Below, piece by piece: positions 34,822 through 43,810 of a stretch of DNA of 64,000 bases. The translations under genes and the position numbers were made by a program. This DNA comes from Polaribacter butkevichii (GTDB lineage Bacteria; Bacteroidota; Bacteroidia; Flavobacteriales; Flavobacteriaceae). The stretch covers positions 3,253,501-3,317,500 of the forward strand of contig NZ_CP150661.1 of NCBI RefSeq assembly GCF_038024105.1. The letters run 5' to 3'. Each line of letters starts with the position of its first letter. Position 1 is the first letter of the stretch. The notes beneath the pieces were generated by a model that had not been told where the DNA came from, searched no databases, and worked only from the letters and a program-made list of their open reading frames with translations.

Positions 34822-36912
34822 ATGGCAATTTTATCAAAAATTAGAGAACGTTCAATGTTCTTAATCATTATAATTGGTTTAGCACTTTTTGCTTTTGTAT
34901 TAGATCCATCTACATTAGGTGATTTTTTCAATTCAAGTAAAGTAAATCAAGTAGGTGAAATAAATGGTGAGTCTATCTCAAGACAAGAATTTTCTGCAGA
35001 ATTAGAAGCCTACAAACAACAAGCAGGAAACGGAGTTTCTGAAATGCAAGCATCTAAAAATGTATGGGATAATATTGTTAGAAAAAAAATCTACCAAAAT
35101 CAATTATCAGAAGCAGGAATTACTGTGGGTGAAGCAGATGTTTGGAATGAAGTTATAAATGCTCCTTCAGTAAAAGATAATCCTCAGTTTCTAAACGAAG
35201 CTGGTTTATTTGATGAAGCAAAATTCAAGCAATTTTTAGCAGACACAAAAGAGAACAATCCAGATATGTGGAGAGCTTGGTCTAATTATATGACTCAAAT
35301 TAGAGATAATGGTGAGAGAAATACATATAACAACCTTGTTACTGCTGGTCTTGGCGCTTCTTTAAAAGAAGGAGAGGCTCAATATTTTACAGATAATACA
35401 AAGTTAACCACTCAATTTGTTTTTGTACCTTATACTTCTATTTCAGATAGTTTAGTTAAGGTTTCTAAAGGAGAAATTGAATCTTATATTAAAGCTCATG
35501 AGAATGACTTTAAAGTAGAAGCGTCTAGAGATATTTCTTATGTAAAATTTGATATCAAAGCAACTCCTGAGGATGAAAATAATATTAAAGCTAGTGTTGC
35601 CGAATTAATTGAAGATTTTAAAACGAGCACAAATGAAAGAGAATTTTTAAGTGAAAATGATTCTGATACAAGTATCGATGATAGCTTTAAATTTGAAAGA
35701 GAAGTAAATGTTAGTGTAGCTTCAGAAATTTTTAAAGGAGCTAAAGGAGATGTTTTTGGACCATATAAAGACCAAGGATATTTTAAAATATCAAAAATTA
35801 CTGACGTAACTCAAATGCCAGATTCAGCTAGAGCTAGTCATATTTTAATTCCTTTTCTTGGTGCTCAAAGAGTATCTCCAGAAGTTACAAGAACAGAAGA
35901 GGAAGCAAAGGTTTTAGCCGATAGTATTTTAACAGTAGTAAAAAGAAATAAAAATAAATTTGCAGACTTAGCAAAAGAACTTTCTTCTGATAAAGGTTCT
36001 GGAGCAAAAGGAGGAGATTTAGATTGGTTTACTTATAATAGAATGACACCTGCTTTTAGAGATTTTGTTTTTGATGGAAGTATTGGTGATATTGGTGTTG
36101 TAGAAACGCCATTTGGTTACCATGTTATTAAAATTGATGGACAAAAGAACAAGCAAACAGCTTTAAAATTAGCTACATTTGGTAGACAAATAATAGCTTC
36201 TGAAGCAACAGAAAATGCTGTTTTTCAAAAGTCAGAACAATTTGCTTTGGCAACATCAAAAGATAAAAAGTTTTTTGAAATTGCTAAAGAAAATAAATAT
36301 ACAACTAGACCTGCTATTGGTTTAAAAGTTTTAGATGAAAATGTACCTGGTTTAGGAAATCAAAGACAAATTATTACTTGGGCTTTTGGTAAAGAAACAA
36401 AACCTGGAGATTTTAAACGTTTTGATTTAGAAGGAAGCCATGTAGTTGCTTTTGTAACGGCTAAAACTAAAAAAGGATTAATGTCTGCTGCTAAAGCTAC
36501 AAATAGAGTAAAACCTATTTTAGTAAATCAAAAGAAAGCAAAATTAATTGCAGAAAAGTTTAACGGAAGCACTTTAGCTGATATTGCAAAAGATAATAGT
36601 ACTAATGTTAGAAATGCAAGTGGTGTTAACTTAAAAAGTCCAACATTATCTGGTGCAGGTTCTGAGCCTAAAGTAGTAGGTGCAATGTTTAATGCAGAAT
36701 TAAATAAAGTATATAAAAATATAGAAGGTAATAGAGGTGTGTATGCTTTTGCTGTAACTAATAAAGAGTTACCAACTGCGTTACCTAATTACGAAACTAC
36801 AAGAAAAAGTATTGCAGAAGCAAGAAAAAGAAAAACTTTTGCAATTTACGAAGCTATTAAAAAAGCTTCTGACGTAGAAGATAATAGATCTAATTTATAC
36901 GTAGGAAACTAG
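34822..36912 (+). CDS. PpiD/SurA-like membrane-anchored peptidyl-prolyl isomerase
   Basis: 696 residues. A single N-terminal membrane anchor (about 12-30, FLIIIIGLALFAFVLDPSTL) leads to a SurA-N-like helical chaperone domain, then a parvulin domain (about 337-436) with ARASHILIPF, GSGAKGGDLDWFTYNRMTPA and FGYHVIKIDG. A second, degenerate unit follows. It catalyses proline isomerisation and chaperones secreted proteins on the periplasmic face of the inner membrane. It ends the coaX-ppiD gene run and has its own terminator at 36935-36961; the 120 bases before it may hold its own promoter. Confidence 0.92.
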   Translation: MAILSKIRERSMFLIIIIGLALFAFVLDPSTLGDFFNSSKVNQVGEINGESISRQEFSAELEAYKQQAGNGVSEMQASKNVWDNIVRKKIYQNQLSEAGITVGEADVWNEVINAPSVKDNPQFLNEAGLFDEAKFKQFLADTKENNPDMWRAWSNYMTQIRDNGERNTYNNLVTAGLGASLKEGEAQYFTDNTKLTTQFVFVPYTSISDSLVKVSKGEIESYIKAHENDFKVEASRDISYVKFDIKATPEDENNIKASVAELIEDFKTSTNEREFLSENDSDTSIDDSFKFEREVNVSVASEIFKGAKGDVFGPYKDQGYFKISKITDVTQMPDSARASHILIPFLGAQRVSPEVTRTEEEAKVLADSILTVVKRNKNKFADLAKELSSDKGSGAKGGDLDWFTYNRMTPAFRDFVFDGSIGDIGVVETPFGYHVIKIDGQKNKQTALKLATFGRQIIASEATENAVFQKSEQFALATSKDKKFFEIAKENKYTTRPAIGLKVLDENVPGLGNQRQIITWAFGKETKPGDFKRFDLEGSHVVAFVTAKTKKGLMSAAKATNRVKPILVNQKKAKLIAEKFNGSTLADIAKDNSTNVRNASGVNLKSPTLSGAGSEPKVVGAMFNAELNKVYKNIEGNRGVYAFAVTNKELPTALPNYETTRKSIAEARKRKTFAIYEAIKKASDVEDNRSNLYVGN

Positions 36913-36934
36913 GTTAAGTTTTACTAAAATATTT

Positions 36935-36961
36935 AAACCGTTCAATTTTTTTGAACGGTTT
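36935..36961 (+). terminator. Terminator after the PpiD-like gene
   Basis: Stem AAACCGTTCAA / TTGAACGGTTT with a 5-base loop and T-run. Confidence 0.85.
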
Positions 36962-37047
36962 TTTTATGCATTAGATTTAGTATCTGGTACTTATTTATTA
37001 AGATTGTAATGCTTGCTATTTAATATTAACTAAAAATGGCAAGTGTG

Positions 37048-37212
37048 TAGCCCTGATTGAAACGGCATCCTTTTTATAGCGTTTATAAATAAGTGTTATT
37101 GCGAGGCACGAAGCAATCTGTTTCTAATTATGAGATTACCTTAATTTACAATAAGTGAACTTTGCAATAATAATATAAAAAGATATAGTGGAAAGCAGGA
37201 AATAGCTTCTAA
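37048..37212 (+). repeat. Composite intergenic repeat: outer element A with inner module B in its loop
   Basis: It begins TAGCCCTGATTGAAACGGCA at 37048 and ends AAAGCAGGAAATAGCTTCTA at about 37212. The stem CCTTTTTATA / TATAAAAAG encloses a B module (37094-37170) that starts TTATTGCGAGGCACGAAGC and ends TTTGCAATAA. The same ends recur at 12018-12144 with a different inside. It lies between convergent ppiD-like and rho genes. Confidence 0.8.
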
Positions 37213-37217
37213 TAAAA

Positions 37218-37247
37218 AAAACCTTCTTGATTGCTCAAAAAGGTTTT
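37218..37247 (-). terminator. Terminator after rho
   Basis: On the minus strand the arms AAAACCTTTTTGA / TCAAGAAGGTTTT form a stem with one mismatch and a T-run, 26 bases after the rho stop. Confidence 0.75.
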
Positions 37248-37272
37248 TATATATTAAATAAAAAGGTTACAT

Positions 37273-38982
37273 CTAACCATTCATTGAGATTAAAAATTCG
37301 TCATTATTTTTAGAAAACTTAATTTTATCATTGATGAATTCCATAGCCTCTATAGGGTTCATATCTGCAAGATACTTACGTAAAACCCACATTCTTTGTA
37401 CTGTTTTGGCATCTAATAATAAATCATCTCGTCTTGTAGAAGATTTAATTAAATCGATAGCTGGGTAAATTCTTCTGTTAGAAATATTTCTATCTAACTG
37501 AAGTTCCATATTACCTGTTCCTTTAAATTCTTCGAAGATTACTTCGTCCATTTTAGAACCTGTTTCTGTAAGTGCTGTAGCAATAATGGTTAAAGAACCA
37601 CCGTTTTCTATGTTTCTAGCGGCACCAAAGAAACGTTTTGGTTTGTGCAATGCGTTAGCATCGATACCTCCAGAAAGTATTTTACCAGACGCCGGTGCTA
37701 CGGTATTGTATGCTCTTGCCAAACGTGTAATTGAATCTAAAAGGATAACAACATCGTGTCCGCATTCTACCAAACGTTTTGCTTTTTCTAAAACAATGTT
37801 TGCTACTTTTACGTGTTTGTCTGCAGGTTCATCAAAAGTAGAAGCAACAACTTCTCCTCTAACATTACGTTTCATGTCTGTAACTTCTTCCGGACGCTCA
37901 TCAATTAATAATACAATTTGATAAACTTCTGGGTGATTGGCTGCAATTGCATTGGCTACATCCTTTAATAACATGGTTTTACCAGTTTTAGGTTGCGCTA
38001 CAATCATACCACGTTGTCCTTTTCCTAAAGGAGAAAATAAATCGATAATTCTAGTTGATAAAGAGCTACCTCTTTCTGCTAAATTAAATTTTTCTTGAGG
38101 GAATAAAGGGGTTAAGTGCTCAAAAGAAACACGATCTCTAACTAAGTTAGGGTTTAATCCGTTTATTTTAGAGACTCTAATTAATGGAAAATATTTTTCA
38201 CCTTCTTTTGGTGGGCGAACATTTCCTCTAACGGTATCACCTGTTTTTAAGCCAAATAATTTAATTTGAGATTGAGAAACATAAATATCATCTGGTGATG
38301 ATAAATAATTATAATCAGAAGAACGTAAAAAACCATATCCGTCTGGCATCATTTCTAAAACACCTTCGCTTTCTATAATTCCATCAAATTCAAAATCAGG
38401 ATCTTTATAACGATTTCCAGATTTGTTTCCATTACTTCTATTAGAGTTATTTTTATCTCTATTTTGGTTTGGATTTTTCTTAGGAAGTGGTTTGTTTGCT
38501 TGTGGTTTATTCTGATTGTTAGCAGGTTTTTGTTCCTGTTTTTCTACCTTCTTAACAACTCTTTCTTTAGGTGCTTCCGTTTTAGTCTCTGTTTTTTCAA
38601 GAACTTTTTTGGGTGCAGCTTTTCTAAGAGTTGGTTTGCGTAAAGGTAGTTTTTCTTGTTTTGGTTTTTCTACTATTTTTTCAGTAGTAGTTTCTGTAGT
38701 TATTTTTGAATCTTTTTCTGTAGTTTCGTCTACGTTAGTAGCTTTAGCAGGGGTAGTTACTTTAGAAACTCGTTTTCTTTTAGGTTTTTCAGTCTTTTGC
38801 TTTACTTCAGTTTTTGTAGAAGTTGAAATTGAAGTTTCTACAGGGTTTGCAGCTTGTGTGTCTAAAATTTGATATACTAAATCTAATTTTTTAAGTTGAC
38901 TCGTCTTTGATAGACCAATAGATTTTGCAATTACCTGTAAATCAGCAAGCGTTTTTGCTTTTAGTTCTGAGATTTCGAACAT
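37273..38982 (-). CDS. rho: Transcription termination factor Rho with long disordered insert
   Basis: 569 residues against about 420 for E. coli Rho. Rho_N fold (about 1-45, [20 protein letters not shown]), then a Lys/Glu/Thr/Asn-rich disordered linker (about 50-195) full of KPKRKR and [11 protein letters not shown] stretches. After that come the RNA-binding cold-shock-like domain (about 205-280, [15 protein letters not shown]) and the ATPase with Walker [25 protein letters not shown] and the Q/R loop regions [18 protein letters not shown]. It is a hexameric RNA helicase ending Rho-dependent transcripts. Bacteroides Rho carries a similar disordered insert that drives condensate formation. Confidence 0.95.
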   Translation of the reverse strand: MFEISELKAKTLADLQVIAKSIGLSKTSQLKKLDLVYQILDTQAANPVETSISTSTKTEVKQKTEKPKRKRVSKVTTPAKATNVDETTEKDSKITTETTTEKIVEKPKQEKLPLRKPTLRKAAPKKVLEKTETKTEAPKERVVKKVEKQEQKPANNQNKPQANKPLPKKNPNQNRDKNNSNRSNGNKSGNRYKDPDFEFDGIIESEGVLEMMPDGYGFLRSSDYNYLSSPDDIYVSQSQIKLFGLKTGDTVRGNVRPPKEGEKYFPLIRVSKINGLNPNLVRDRVSFEHLTPLFPQEKFNLAERGSSLSTRIIDLFSPLGKGQRGMIVAQPKTGKTMLLKDVANAIAANHPEVYQIVLLIDERPEEVTDMKRNVRGEVVASTFDEPADKHVKVANIVLEKAKRLVECGHDVVILLDSITRLARAYNTVAPASGKILSGGIDANALHKPKRFFGAARNIENGGSLTIIATALTETGSKMDEVIFEEFKGTGNMELQLDRNISNRRIYPAIDLIKSSTRRDDLLLDAKTVQRMWVLRKYLADMNPIEAMEFINDKIKFSKNNDEFLISMNG

Positions 38983-39009
38983 TCGTTATGTGTTAAGTTA
39001 AAATGTAAA

Positions 39010-39079
39010 TCTTATGTATGTAAGATTGATTATAATATTTTTTTTGAGTTTATGTATTGTATATAGTACTATACAATAT
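39010..39079 (-). promoter_or_regulatory. Two hairpins in the rho leader
   Basis: Arms TATTGTATA / TATACAATA (39055-39078) around TAGTAC, and ATCTTA / TAAGAT (about 39010-39027), lie between the predicted rho transcription start and the ATG. They could form RNA hairpins for leader control such as autoregulation. The function is inference only. Confidence 0.35.
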
Positions 39080-39101
39080 TCAATGAGTAGTTATTATATT
39101 A

Positions 39102-39109
39102 CAAATATA
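39102..39109 (-). promoter_or_regulatory. -7 element of the rho promoter
   Basis: Minus strand TATATTTG, predicting a leader of about 115 bases before the rho ATG. The -33 side is T-rich and not definable. Confidence 0.5.
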
Positions 39110-39155
39110 TACTTTTTTTTTAAGATTTAGGTTTTCTTTTTAAAAAAGAAAGTCT

Positions 39156-39163
39156 TACTTTTG
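39156..39163 (+). promoter_or_regulatory. -7 element deciding the DUF4293 gene start
   Basis: TACTTTTG predicts transcription from about 39168. This excludes the TTG at 39166 and supports the ATG at 39181. Confidence 0.55.
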
Positions 39164-39180
39164 TATTGTTAGTTTTTAAG

Positions 39181-39612
39181 ATGATTCAAAGAATACAAAG
39201 TATATATTTATTAATAGCAACTGCCGTTTCTGGTGGTTTAATTTTTGTATTTGATCTTTGGAATAATCTTAAAGAAGAAGTTTATGCATTGGATTTGTTT
39301 TCTAAAGACACTGTTCTTTTAAAAATTATCCCTTTGTTGTTTTTGCTTTCTGCTGTTGTTTCTTTTTTAGATATCTTTTTATTTAAAAATAGAAAATTAC
39401 AATTTGTAGTTGGGCGTTTAGTTATTTTGATCAATCTCTTTTTACTAGGATTATTGATTTATGTATCTCTAACTTTACCTGGAGAAATTTCGATTTCGGA
39501 GAATGGTATTGGGATGTTCTTACCAATTTTGGTTGTTTTGCTTATTGTTTTGGCAAATAGAGCTATTAAAAAGGATGAAGATCTTGTAAAATCTGTAGAT
39601 AGATTGCGATAA
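39181..39612 (+). CDS. DUF4293-family membrane protein
   Basis: 143 residues from the ATG at 39181, chosen because the promoter lies just upstream. Begins MIQRIQSIYLLIATAVSGG, the conserved family start, with four hydrophobic helices (about 8-26, 42-62, 72-92, 108-128) and a charged tail KKDEDLVKSVDRLR. The family is confined to Bacteroidetes, often next to rho, as here, where the two diverge. Function is unknown; inner-membrane location is inferred. Confidence 0.85.
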   Translation: MIQRIQSIYLLIATAVSGGLIFVFDLWNNLKEEVYALDLFSKDTVLLKIIPLLFLLSAVVSFLDIFLFKNRKLQFVVGRLVILINLFLLGLLIYVSLTLPGEISISENGIGMFLPILVVLLIVLANRAIKKDEDLVKSVDRLR

Positions 39613-39644
39613 ACCTAACATATTAGTATATTTAGTGCGAAAAA

Positions 39645-39671
39645 AAAACCGAGAATTTATTTCTCGGTTTT
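39645..39671 (+). terminator. Terminator after the DUF4293 gene
   Basis: Perfect stem AAAACCGAGAA / TTCTCGGTTTT with a 5-base loop and T-run. Confidence 0.85.
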
Positions 39672-39795
39672 TTGTTTTTATATCTTTCGACGTTTAAATG
39701 TTATTTAAATATTTAAATTGTATTTTTAAGCAATAAAAATAATAGAACAATGCTTTTATGTAAATTACTGCAAATGAGTTTGTTGTGTGTTTTAT

Positions 39796-39857
39796 CTCAC
39801 TGTTTTCAGTGAGGCTTCTCACTGTTTTCAGTGAGGTAAATATTTCACTGAAAATGG
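39796..39857 (+). promoter_or_regulatory. Tandem palindromes upstream of the NarL-type regulator gene
   Basis: Two identical palindromes CTCACTG-TTTT-CAGTGAG (39796-39813 and 39818-39835, a 22-base step) are followed by a decayed, inverted-sense third unit, TTCACTGAAAA (39844-39854). They end just before the -33 element at 39861, an arrangement fitting cooperative regulator sites. Confidence 0.55.
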
Positions 39858-39860
39858 GTA

Positions 39861-39891
39861 TTGTGCAGTTCTATTTTGTGTCCTAAATTTG
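39861..39891 (+). promoter_or_regulatory. Promoter of the NarL-type regulator gene
   Basis: TTG (39861-39863), 20 bases, TAAATTTG (39884-39891). With the ATG at 39902 the transcript would have a leader of only a few bases. Confidence 0.7.
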
Positions 39892-39901
39892 TAATATAAT
39901 A

Positions 39902-40567
39902 ATGAAAGAAAAGATATACGTTCACGTAGCAGATGATCATAAAATATTAATAGAAGGTATCATCGCTGTTATAAATACTGATAAAGATATTGAAATTAAA
40001 GGTTATTCTTTAAGCGGTCAAGAAGTTATTGATTGGTTTCATCAAAAAGAAAATTCTGCAGATGTTTTAATACTAGACATTACCATGCCTGTTTTAGATG
40101 GTTTTCAAGTTTTAAAGTATTTTAGAAAAAAAAAGATAGACCAAAAAGTAATAATATTGTCTAGTTATGATGATCTTAAAATAGTACAAGAAGTTTTATC
40201 ACTTGGTTGTAAAGGTTACATTTCTAAAAACAATGCAGGTGAGCATATTATAGATGCTATAAAAGCAGTTGCTAGAGGAGAACAATATTTTAGTAATGAT
40301 ATTCAAAAGATTTTATTACAATCTTTATCAGGTCAAATAGTACCAAAAGGAGAATTGCCAGATAAGTACTTGTTAGAGAGTTTAACAGAAAGAGAATTAG
40401 ATGTTTTAAAACTAATAACAAAAGAATATAGTACCATAGAAATGGCAGATTTAATGAACCTAAGTACTAATACAGTAGAAACGTATAGAAAAAGTTTATT
40501 AAAAAAATTAAAAGTAAAAAATGCAGTAGGTTTAGCAATGTATGCGGTAAAAAACAATATAGTATAA
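39902..40567 (+). CDS. NarL/FixJ-type response regulator (LuxR HTH)
   Basis: 221 residues. Receiver domain (1-125): acidic VADDHK, phospho-acceptor Asp59 in VLILDITMP, Lys in GCKGYISKNNAGEH. Output LuxR helix-turn-helix (about 155-215): SLTERELDVLKLITKEYSTI, then EMADLMNLSTNTVETYRKSL. It is transcribed from a promoter preceded by two palindromes that may be its own sites. The next genes are a lipoprotein and a TPR histidine kinase of the matching HisKA_3 class, so this is very probably a cognate two-component pair split by a lipoprotein gene. Confidence 0.92.
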   Translation: MKEKIYVHVADDHKILIEGIIAVINTDKDIEIKGYSLSGQEVIDWFHQKENSADVLILDITMPVLDGFQVLKYFRKKKIDQKVIILSSYDDLKIVQEVLSLGCKGYISKNNAGEHIIDAIKAVARGEQYFSNDIQKILLQSLSGQIVPKGELPDKYLLESLTERELDVLKLITKEYSTIEMADLMNLSTNTVETYRKSLLKKLKVKNAVGLAMYAVKNNIV

Positions 40568-40741
40568 TTCTTATTCCCCCTAAAATAACTATCTATAAAC
40601 TTTGTTTTATAAAGTAAAACGTCCCCTAAAAGGTTTTATAGTTATCTAAGAAATATTATTTGGCGCATACATTCTAGCCCACTATTTAAATATTAAAATA
40701 GCCCTTATTTCTAATTAAATTAATTTATTACTCAATTACCT

Positions 40742-41410
40742 ATGAAAAATTTTAACTTATTTGCAGTATTAGCGTCAGTAGCACTAATTTTTTCTTCTTG
40801 TTCAAATAATGAAACACAGTTGCCAGAAGAACAATCTTTAGATTTATTAAAAACATACACCATAAAAAGAGATGCCAGTGGAGCATATTCTGTTGATTTC
40901 GATTTAAATGATAACGCCAATACAGAAATGGTAGTTGAAAAAAGTATTAATAATATTTTTTTATATTCGTCGGATAGTGAAACAAGTAGAAAAACTACGC
41001 AAAATTTAGTTATTGATAATTCGGAATTAATTGTAGGCTTTGTAGATACAAGTTCAGACAAGTCTCCTAAAATTACCATTAAAGATACTAACATAAGATT
41101 GGCAAAAAGTTCTAATGATAAATTAAAAGAATATAGTATTAAGAGTAACGAAGATGGTACTTACAGTTTAGATTTTTCTGTATTTGAAAATGTAAGTGTA
41201 GATTTTGTGTTTAATGAGGATATTGAAACATATGAAATTCATTTGGAAGACGGGAAGGAAGGTAAGACCAATTTTTCTAGAGTTTTAGAAAAAGAAGAAG
41301 GAAAACCTTTAAAGTTTGATTTTGTGAATCATATTATTACAAATTCTACAGCAAAAAGTAAAGCTCAAGGATATTTAATAGAAAGAAAACCTGAGGTAAT
41401 TATTGATTAA
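40742..41410 (+). CDS. Hypothetical lipoprotein with duplicated domain, in a two-component locus
   Basis: 222 residues. Lipoprotein signal MKNFNLFAVLASVALIFSSC (Cys 20). The mature part contains two related units: KTYTIKRDASGAYSVDFDLN (about 37-56) and KEYSIKSNEDGTYSLDFSVF (about 129-148), each followed by a short strand-rich stretch with acidic residues (FLYSSDSE; EIHLEDGKEG). No known family was recognised. It lies 174 bases after the regulator and 12 bases before the kinase gene, so an accessory sensing role for the kinase is a reasonable inference, not shown. Confidence 0.7.
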   Translation: MKNFNLFAVLASVALIFSSCSNNETQLPEEQSLDLLKTYTIKRDASGAYSVDFDLNDNANTEMVVEKSINNIFLYSSDSETSRKTTQNLVIDNSELIVGFVDTSSDKSPKITIKDTNIRLAKSSNDKLKEYSIKSNEDGTYSLDFSVFENVSVDFVFNEDIETYEIHLEDGKEGKTNFSRVLEKEEGKPLKFDFVNHIITNSTAKSKAQGYLIERKPEVIID

Positions 41411-41422
41411 ATCAAAATAGTA

Positions 41423-43225
41423 TTGAAGACATTACGTAAAATAATTTTATTATTATTTTTGGCTATTTTTTTTGAAGCACTATCTAATAAGGAAGAAGTT
41501 GTATCTGATACAACTTCTTTTAGCATAAAATTAAATGATAGTATTTTATTTAAAAGGTTTGAAAGTATTAATCAAATTTATAAAGAAAAAAAATTTGATT
41601 TAGCTCTTAAAAGTGCTTTTATTTTATTGGATAGTTCTAAAAACTCTAGTAGTGAAATTTTTTTTAGAACTAATTACTTGATAGGTAATATTTTCTATGA
41701 AACTTCTAGTTTTAAGGATGGTATAAAATATTTTAGGAGTAATATTAATAATGTTTTAAATGATTCCATTTTTTTGGATGTTAATGTAAAATATTTGAAG
41801 AATAAAATATTATTACAAAATTATCTTAGACTAGGGAGTTCTTATCACAAGTTAAATGAAAGAGATAGTTTAAAAATCTATAAGGACAGTACTTTATATT
41901 ATTATAAAAAAATTATTGATTTTAATGATTTAGATGATAGTTTTGTAAATACTAAGGCAAAAACATATAGTAATTTATCTGCATTGTATATAAATGACAA
42001 AGCATATGACCTAGCTAAAGAATTTGCAAAAAAAGCTATTGAGATTAATAAATTAAATAATAATAAAGTAAATGAAGCTGGCGCTTTAGGGAATCTTGCA
42101 AGTATCTATTCAATTGAAGAAGATTATCATTTAGCAAAAAAACTTTATTTAGAAGGATTAGAATTAATAGACAATGATAAAAGCCCTAAAGCTATAAGGT
42201 TCAAGGCTAGTTTATATGCTAATCTTGCTTGGGTAATGTATAATTTAAAAGATTATAAAGCTTATGAATATCAAGAGTTTTCTTATGATATTAAAGATGA
42301 ATTAAGGAATAATGAGTTTAAAGGGATTGTTAGAAGAATTAATGCTGAATATGATGTTAATACAGCTAAAAAATTAGTTTTAAAAGAAGCTGAAAATAAA
42401 CAGCTTAAAAATCAACGGACTTTTTGGTTATTTGGTATTGGTAGTTTTATTGTAATTGTTACTTTATTATATGGTTTGAATTATTATAAACTTCGTCAAA
42501 AAAACTTACGCTTACAATTAACACAAACCCAATTAGTACAAAATCAGAATTTAGAGAAAATTAAATCTGAGTCTCAGGTTAGAATTTTAAATGCAACTAT
42601 AGATGGCAAAGAATCAGAGCGGAAACAAATAGCAGAAACTTTACACGATAGCGTAAGTGCACTGTTGTCTTCAGCAAACCTTCATTTACAGGCTTCTAGA
42701 GGTTTATTTAAAGGAGAGACTCCAGTAGAGATTAATAAAACGCAAAAAATTATAATGGAAGCTTCTCAAACTATTAGAGATTTATCTCATACATTAGTTT
42801 CTTCGGTGTTGTTAAAGTTTGGGTTAAAATACGCCATAAAAGATATGGCAGATAAATATTCTAATTCTCAAATTAAGATCGATACAAGAATAGGTGAAGT
42901 TGTTAGATATGAACAAAACTTTGAAATAAAAGTATATAACATCATTCAAGAATTTATTAATAATATTTTAAAGCATAGTAAAGCAGAAAAAGCTATGATT
43001 AAATTAGATGAATCTGGTGGTCTCTTGTATCTAAGAATTTCAGATGATGGAATTGGTTTTGATAAAAATAAGATTATAAATAAAGATGGTCTTGGTTTAA
43101 ATCAAATTGATGCAAGAATACAAATGATGGAAGGAGAGTTTCATATAGATTCTAGTAAAAAAAATGGAACTGTTATTAAAGTTGTTTTACCTATTTTAGA
43201 AAAAGAACCAATTAACCTCGTTTAG
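41423..43225 (+). CDS. TPR-containing sensor histidine kinase (HisKA_3 type)
   Basis: 600 residues from a TTG start, 12 bases after the lipoprotein gene. N-terminal signal/anchor (about 5-20). Periplasmic tetratricopeptide region (about 45-320) with YSNLSALYINDKAYDLAKEF and LGNLASIYSIEEDYHLAKKL. One membrane helix (about 333-352, FWLFGIGSFIVIVTLLYGLN), then a coiled linker. HisKA_3 H-box ERKQIAETLHDSVSALLSSA (His about 408). HATPase with IIQEFINNILKHSKA and DDGIGFDKNK plus GLGLNQIDARIQMMEG. It would phosphorylate the NarL-type regulator. Its 3' end overlaps the opposite phosphoesterase gene by 14 bases. Confidence 0.92.
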   Translation: MKTLRKIILLLFLAIFFEALSNKEEVVSDTTSFSIKLNDSILFKRFESINQIYKEKKFDLALKSAFILLDSSKNSSSEIFFRTNYLIGNIFYETSSFKDGIKYFRSNINNVLNDSIFLDVNVKYLKNKILLQNYLRLGSSYHKLNERDSLKIYKDSTLYYYKKIIDFNDLDDSFVNTKAKTYSNLSALYINDKAYDLAKEFAKKAIEINKLNNNKVNEAGALGNLASIYSIEEDYHLAKKLYLEGLELIDNDKSPKAIRFKASLYANLAWVMYNLKDYKAYEYQEFSYDIKDELRNNEFKGIVRRINAEYDVNTAKKLVLKEAENKQLKNQRTFWLFGIGSFIVIVTLLYGLNYYKLRQKNLRLQLTQTQLVQNQNLEKIKSESQVRILNATIDGKESERKQIAETLHDSVSALLSSANLHLQASRGLFKGETPVEINKTQKIIMEASQTIRDLSHTLVSSVLLKFGLKYAIKDMADKYSNSQIKIDTRIGEVVRYEQNFEIKVYNIIQEFINNILKHSKAEKAMIKLDESGGLLYLRISDDGIGFDKNKIINKDGLGLNQIDARIQMMEGEFHIDSSKKNGTVIKVVLPILEKEPINLV

Positions 43226-43709
43226 CAAGTTCTATAATTTCCATATTTTTTATCTCACCATTTTCTAACTCAAAACGCAACATGGTTCTTACTTTATGAA
43301 AACCATGATTTCCTGCAGCTCCTGGGTTTAAGTGTAGTAAGTTTAGTTTTTTATCAAACTGTACTTTTAAAATATGAGAATGCCCCGAAATAAATATTTT
43401 AGGCGGATTTTCTTTTATTGCTTCACGAATTCTTAAGTCGTATCTATTTGGGTAACCACCAATATGTGTCATCCAAACAGCTACTTTCTCAACCTCAAAT
43501 TTAGCGTCTAAAGGAAATTCAGATCTTGCATCTGCACCATCAATATTACCAAAAACAGCACGTAAAGGTTTTATTTTTTTAATAGTATCTGTAACCTCCA
43601 AATTACCAATATCTCCTGCATGCCAAACTTCATCTGCCTGTTTTACAAACTTTAAAATTTGAGCATCCATAAAACTATGAGTATCGGATAATAATAATAT
43701 TTTTTTCAT
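43212..43709 (-). CDS. YfcE/MJ0936-type metallophosphoesterase
   Basis: 165 residues from the ATG at 43709 (MKKILLLSDTHSFMD); an upstream in-frame ATG adds unlikely residues. Binuclear metal motifs: SDTHS (about 8-12), WHAGDIGN (about 34-41), VFGNIDG (about 57-63), SGHSHI (about 109-114) and the final LNPGAAG. Small phosphodiesterases of this kind cleave nucleotides or cyclic phosphodiesters in the cytoplasm. It is a monocistron converging with the kinase gene and divergent from truA. Confidence 0.88.
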   Translation of the reverse strand: MKKILLLSDTHSFMDAQILKFVKQADEVWHAGDIGNLEVTDTIKKIKPLRAVFGNIDGADARSEFPLDAKFEVEKVAVWMTHIGGYPNRYDLRIREAIKENPPKIFISGHSHILKVQFDKKLNLLHLNPGAAGNHGFHKVRTMLRFELENGEIKNMEIIELAKRG

Positions 43710-43779
43710 GGAAACAAATAGTAAGAAAAGTTTAACGTCTCTATTTGTTTCAAATGTAATCATAACAAAATAAATTCCG

Positions 43780-43787
43780 TAATTTTG
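43780..43787 (+). promoter_or_regulatory. -7 element of the truA promoter
   Basis: TAATTTTG fits TAnnTTTG, 23 bases before the TTG start of truA. Confidence 0.5.
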
Positions 43788-43810
43788 ATGACTACAAAAA
43801 GCATATTTTT

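Noticed and set aside
39796..39857. CRISPR-like repeats
   Set aside because: Only two full units with no spacers and no cas genes; better explained as promoter palindromes.
43212..43763. Longer phosphoesterase start at 43763
   Set aside because: The added 18 residues have no family match; MKKILLLSDTHS at 43709 is the typical start.
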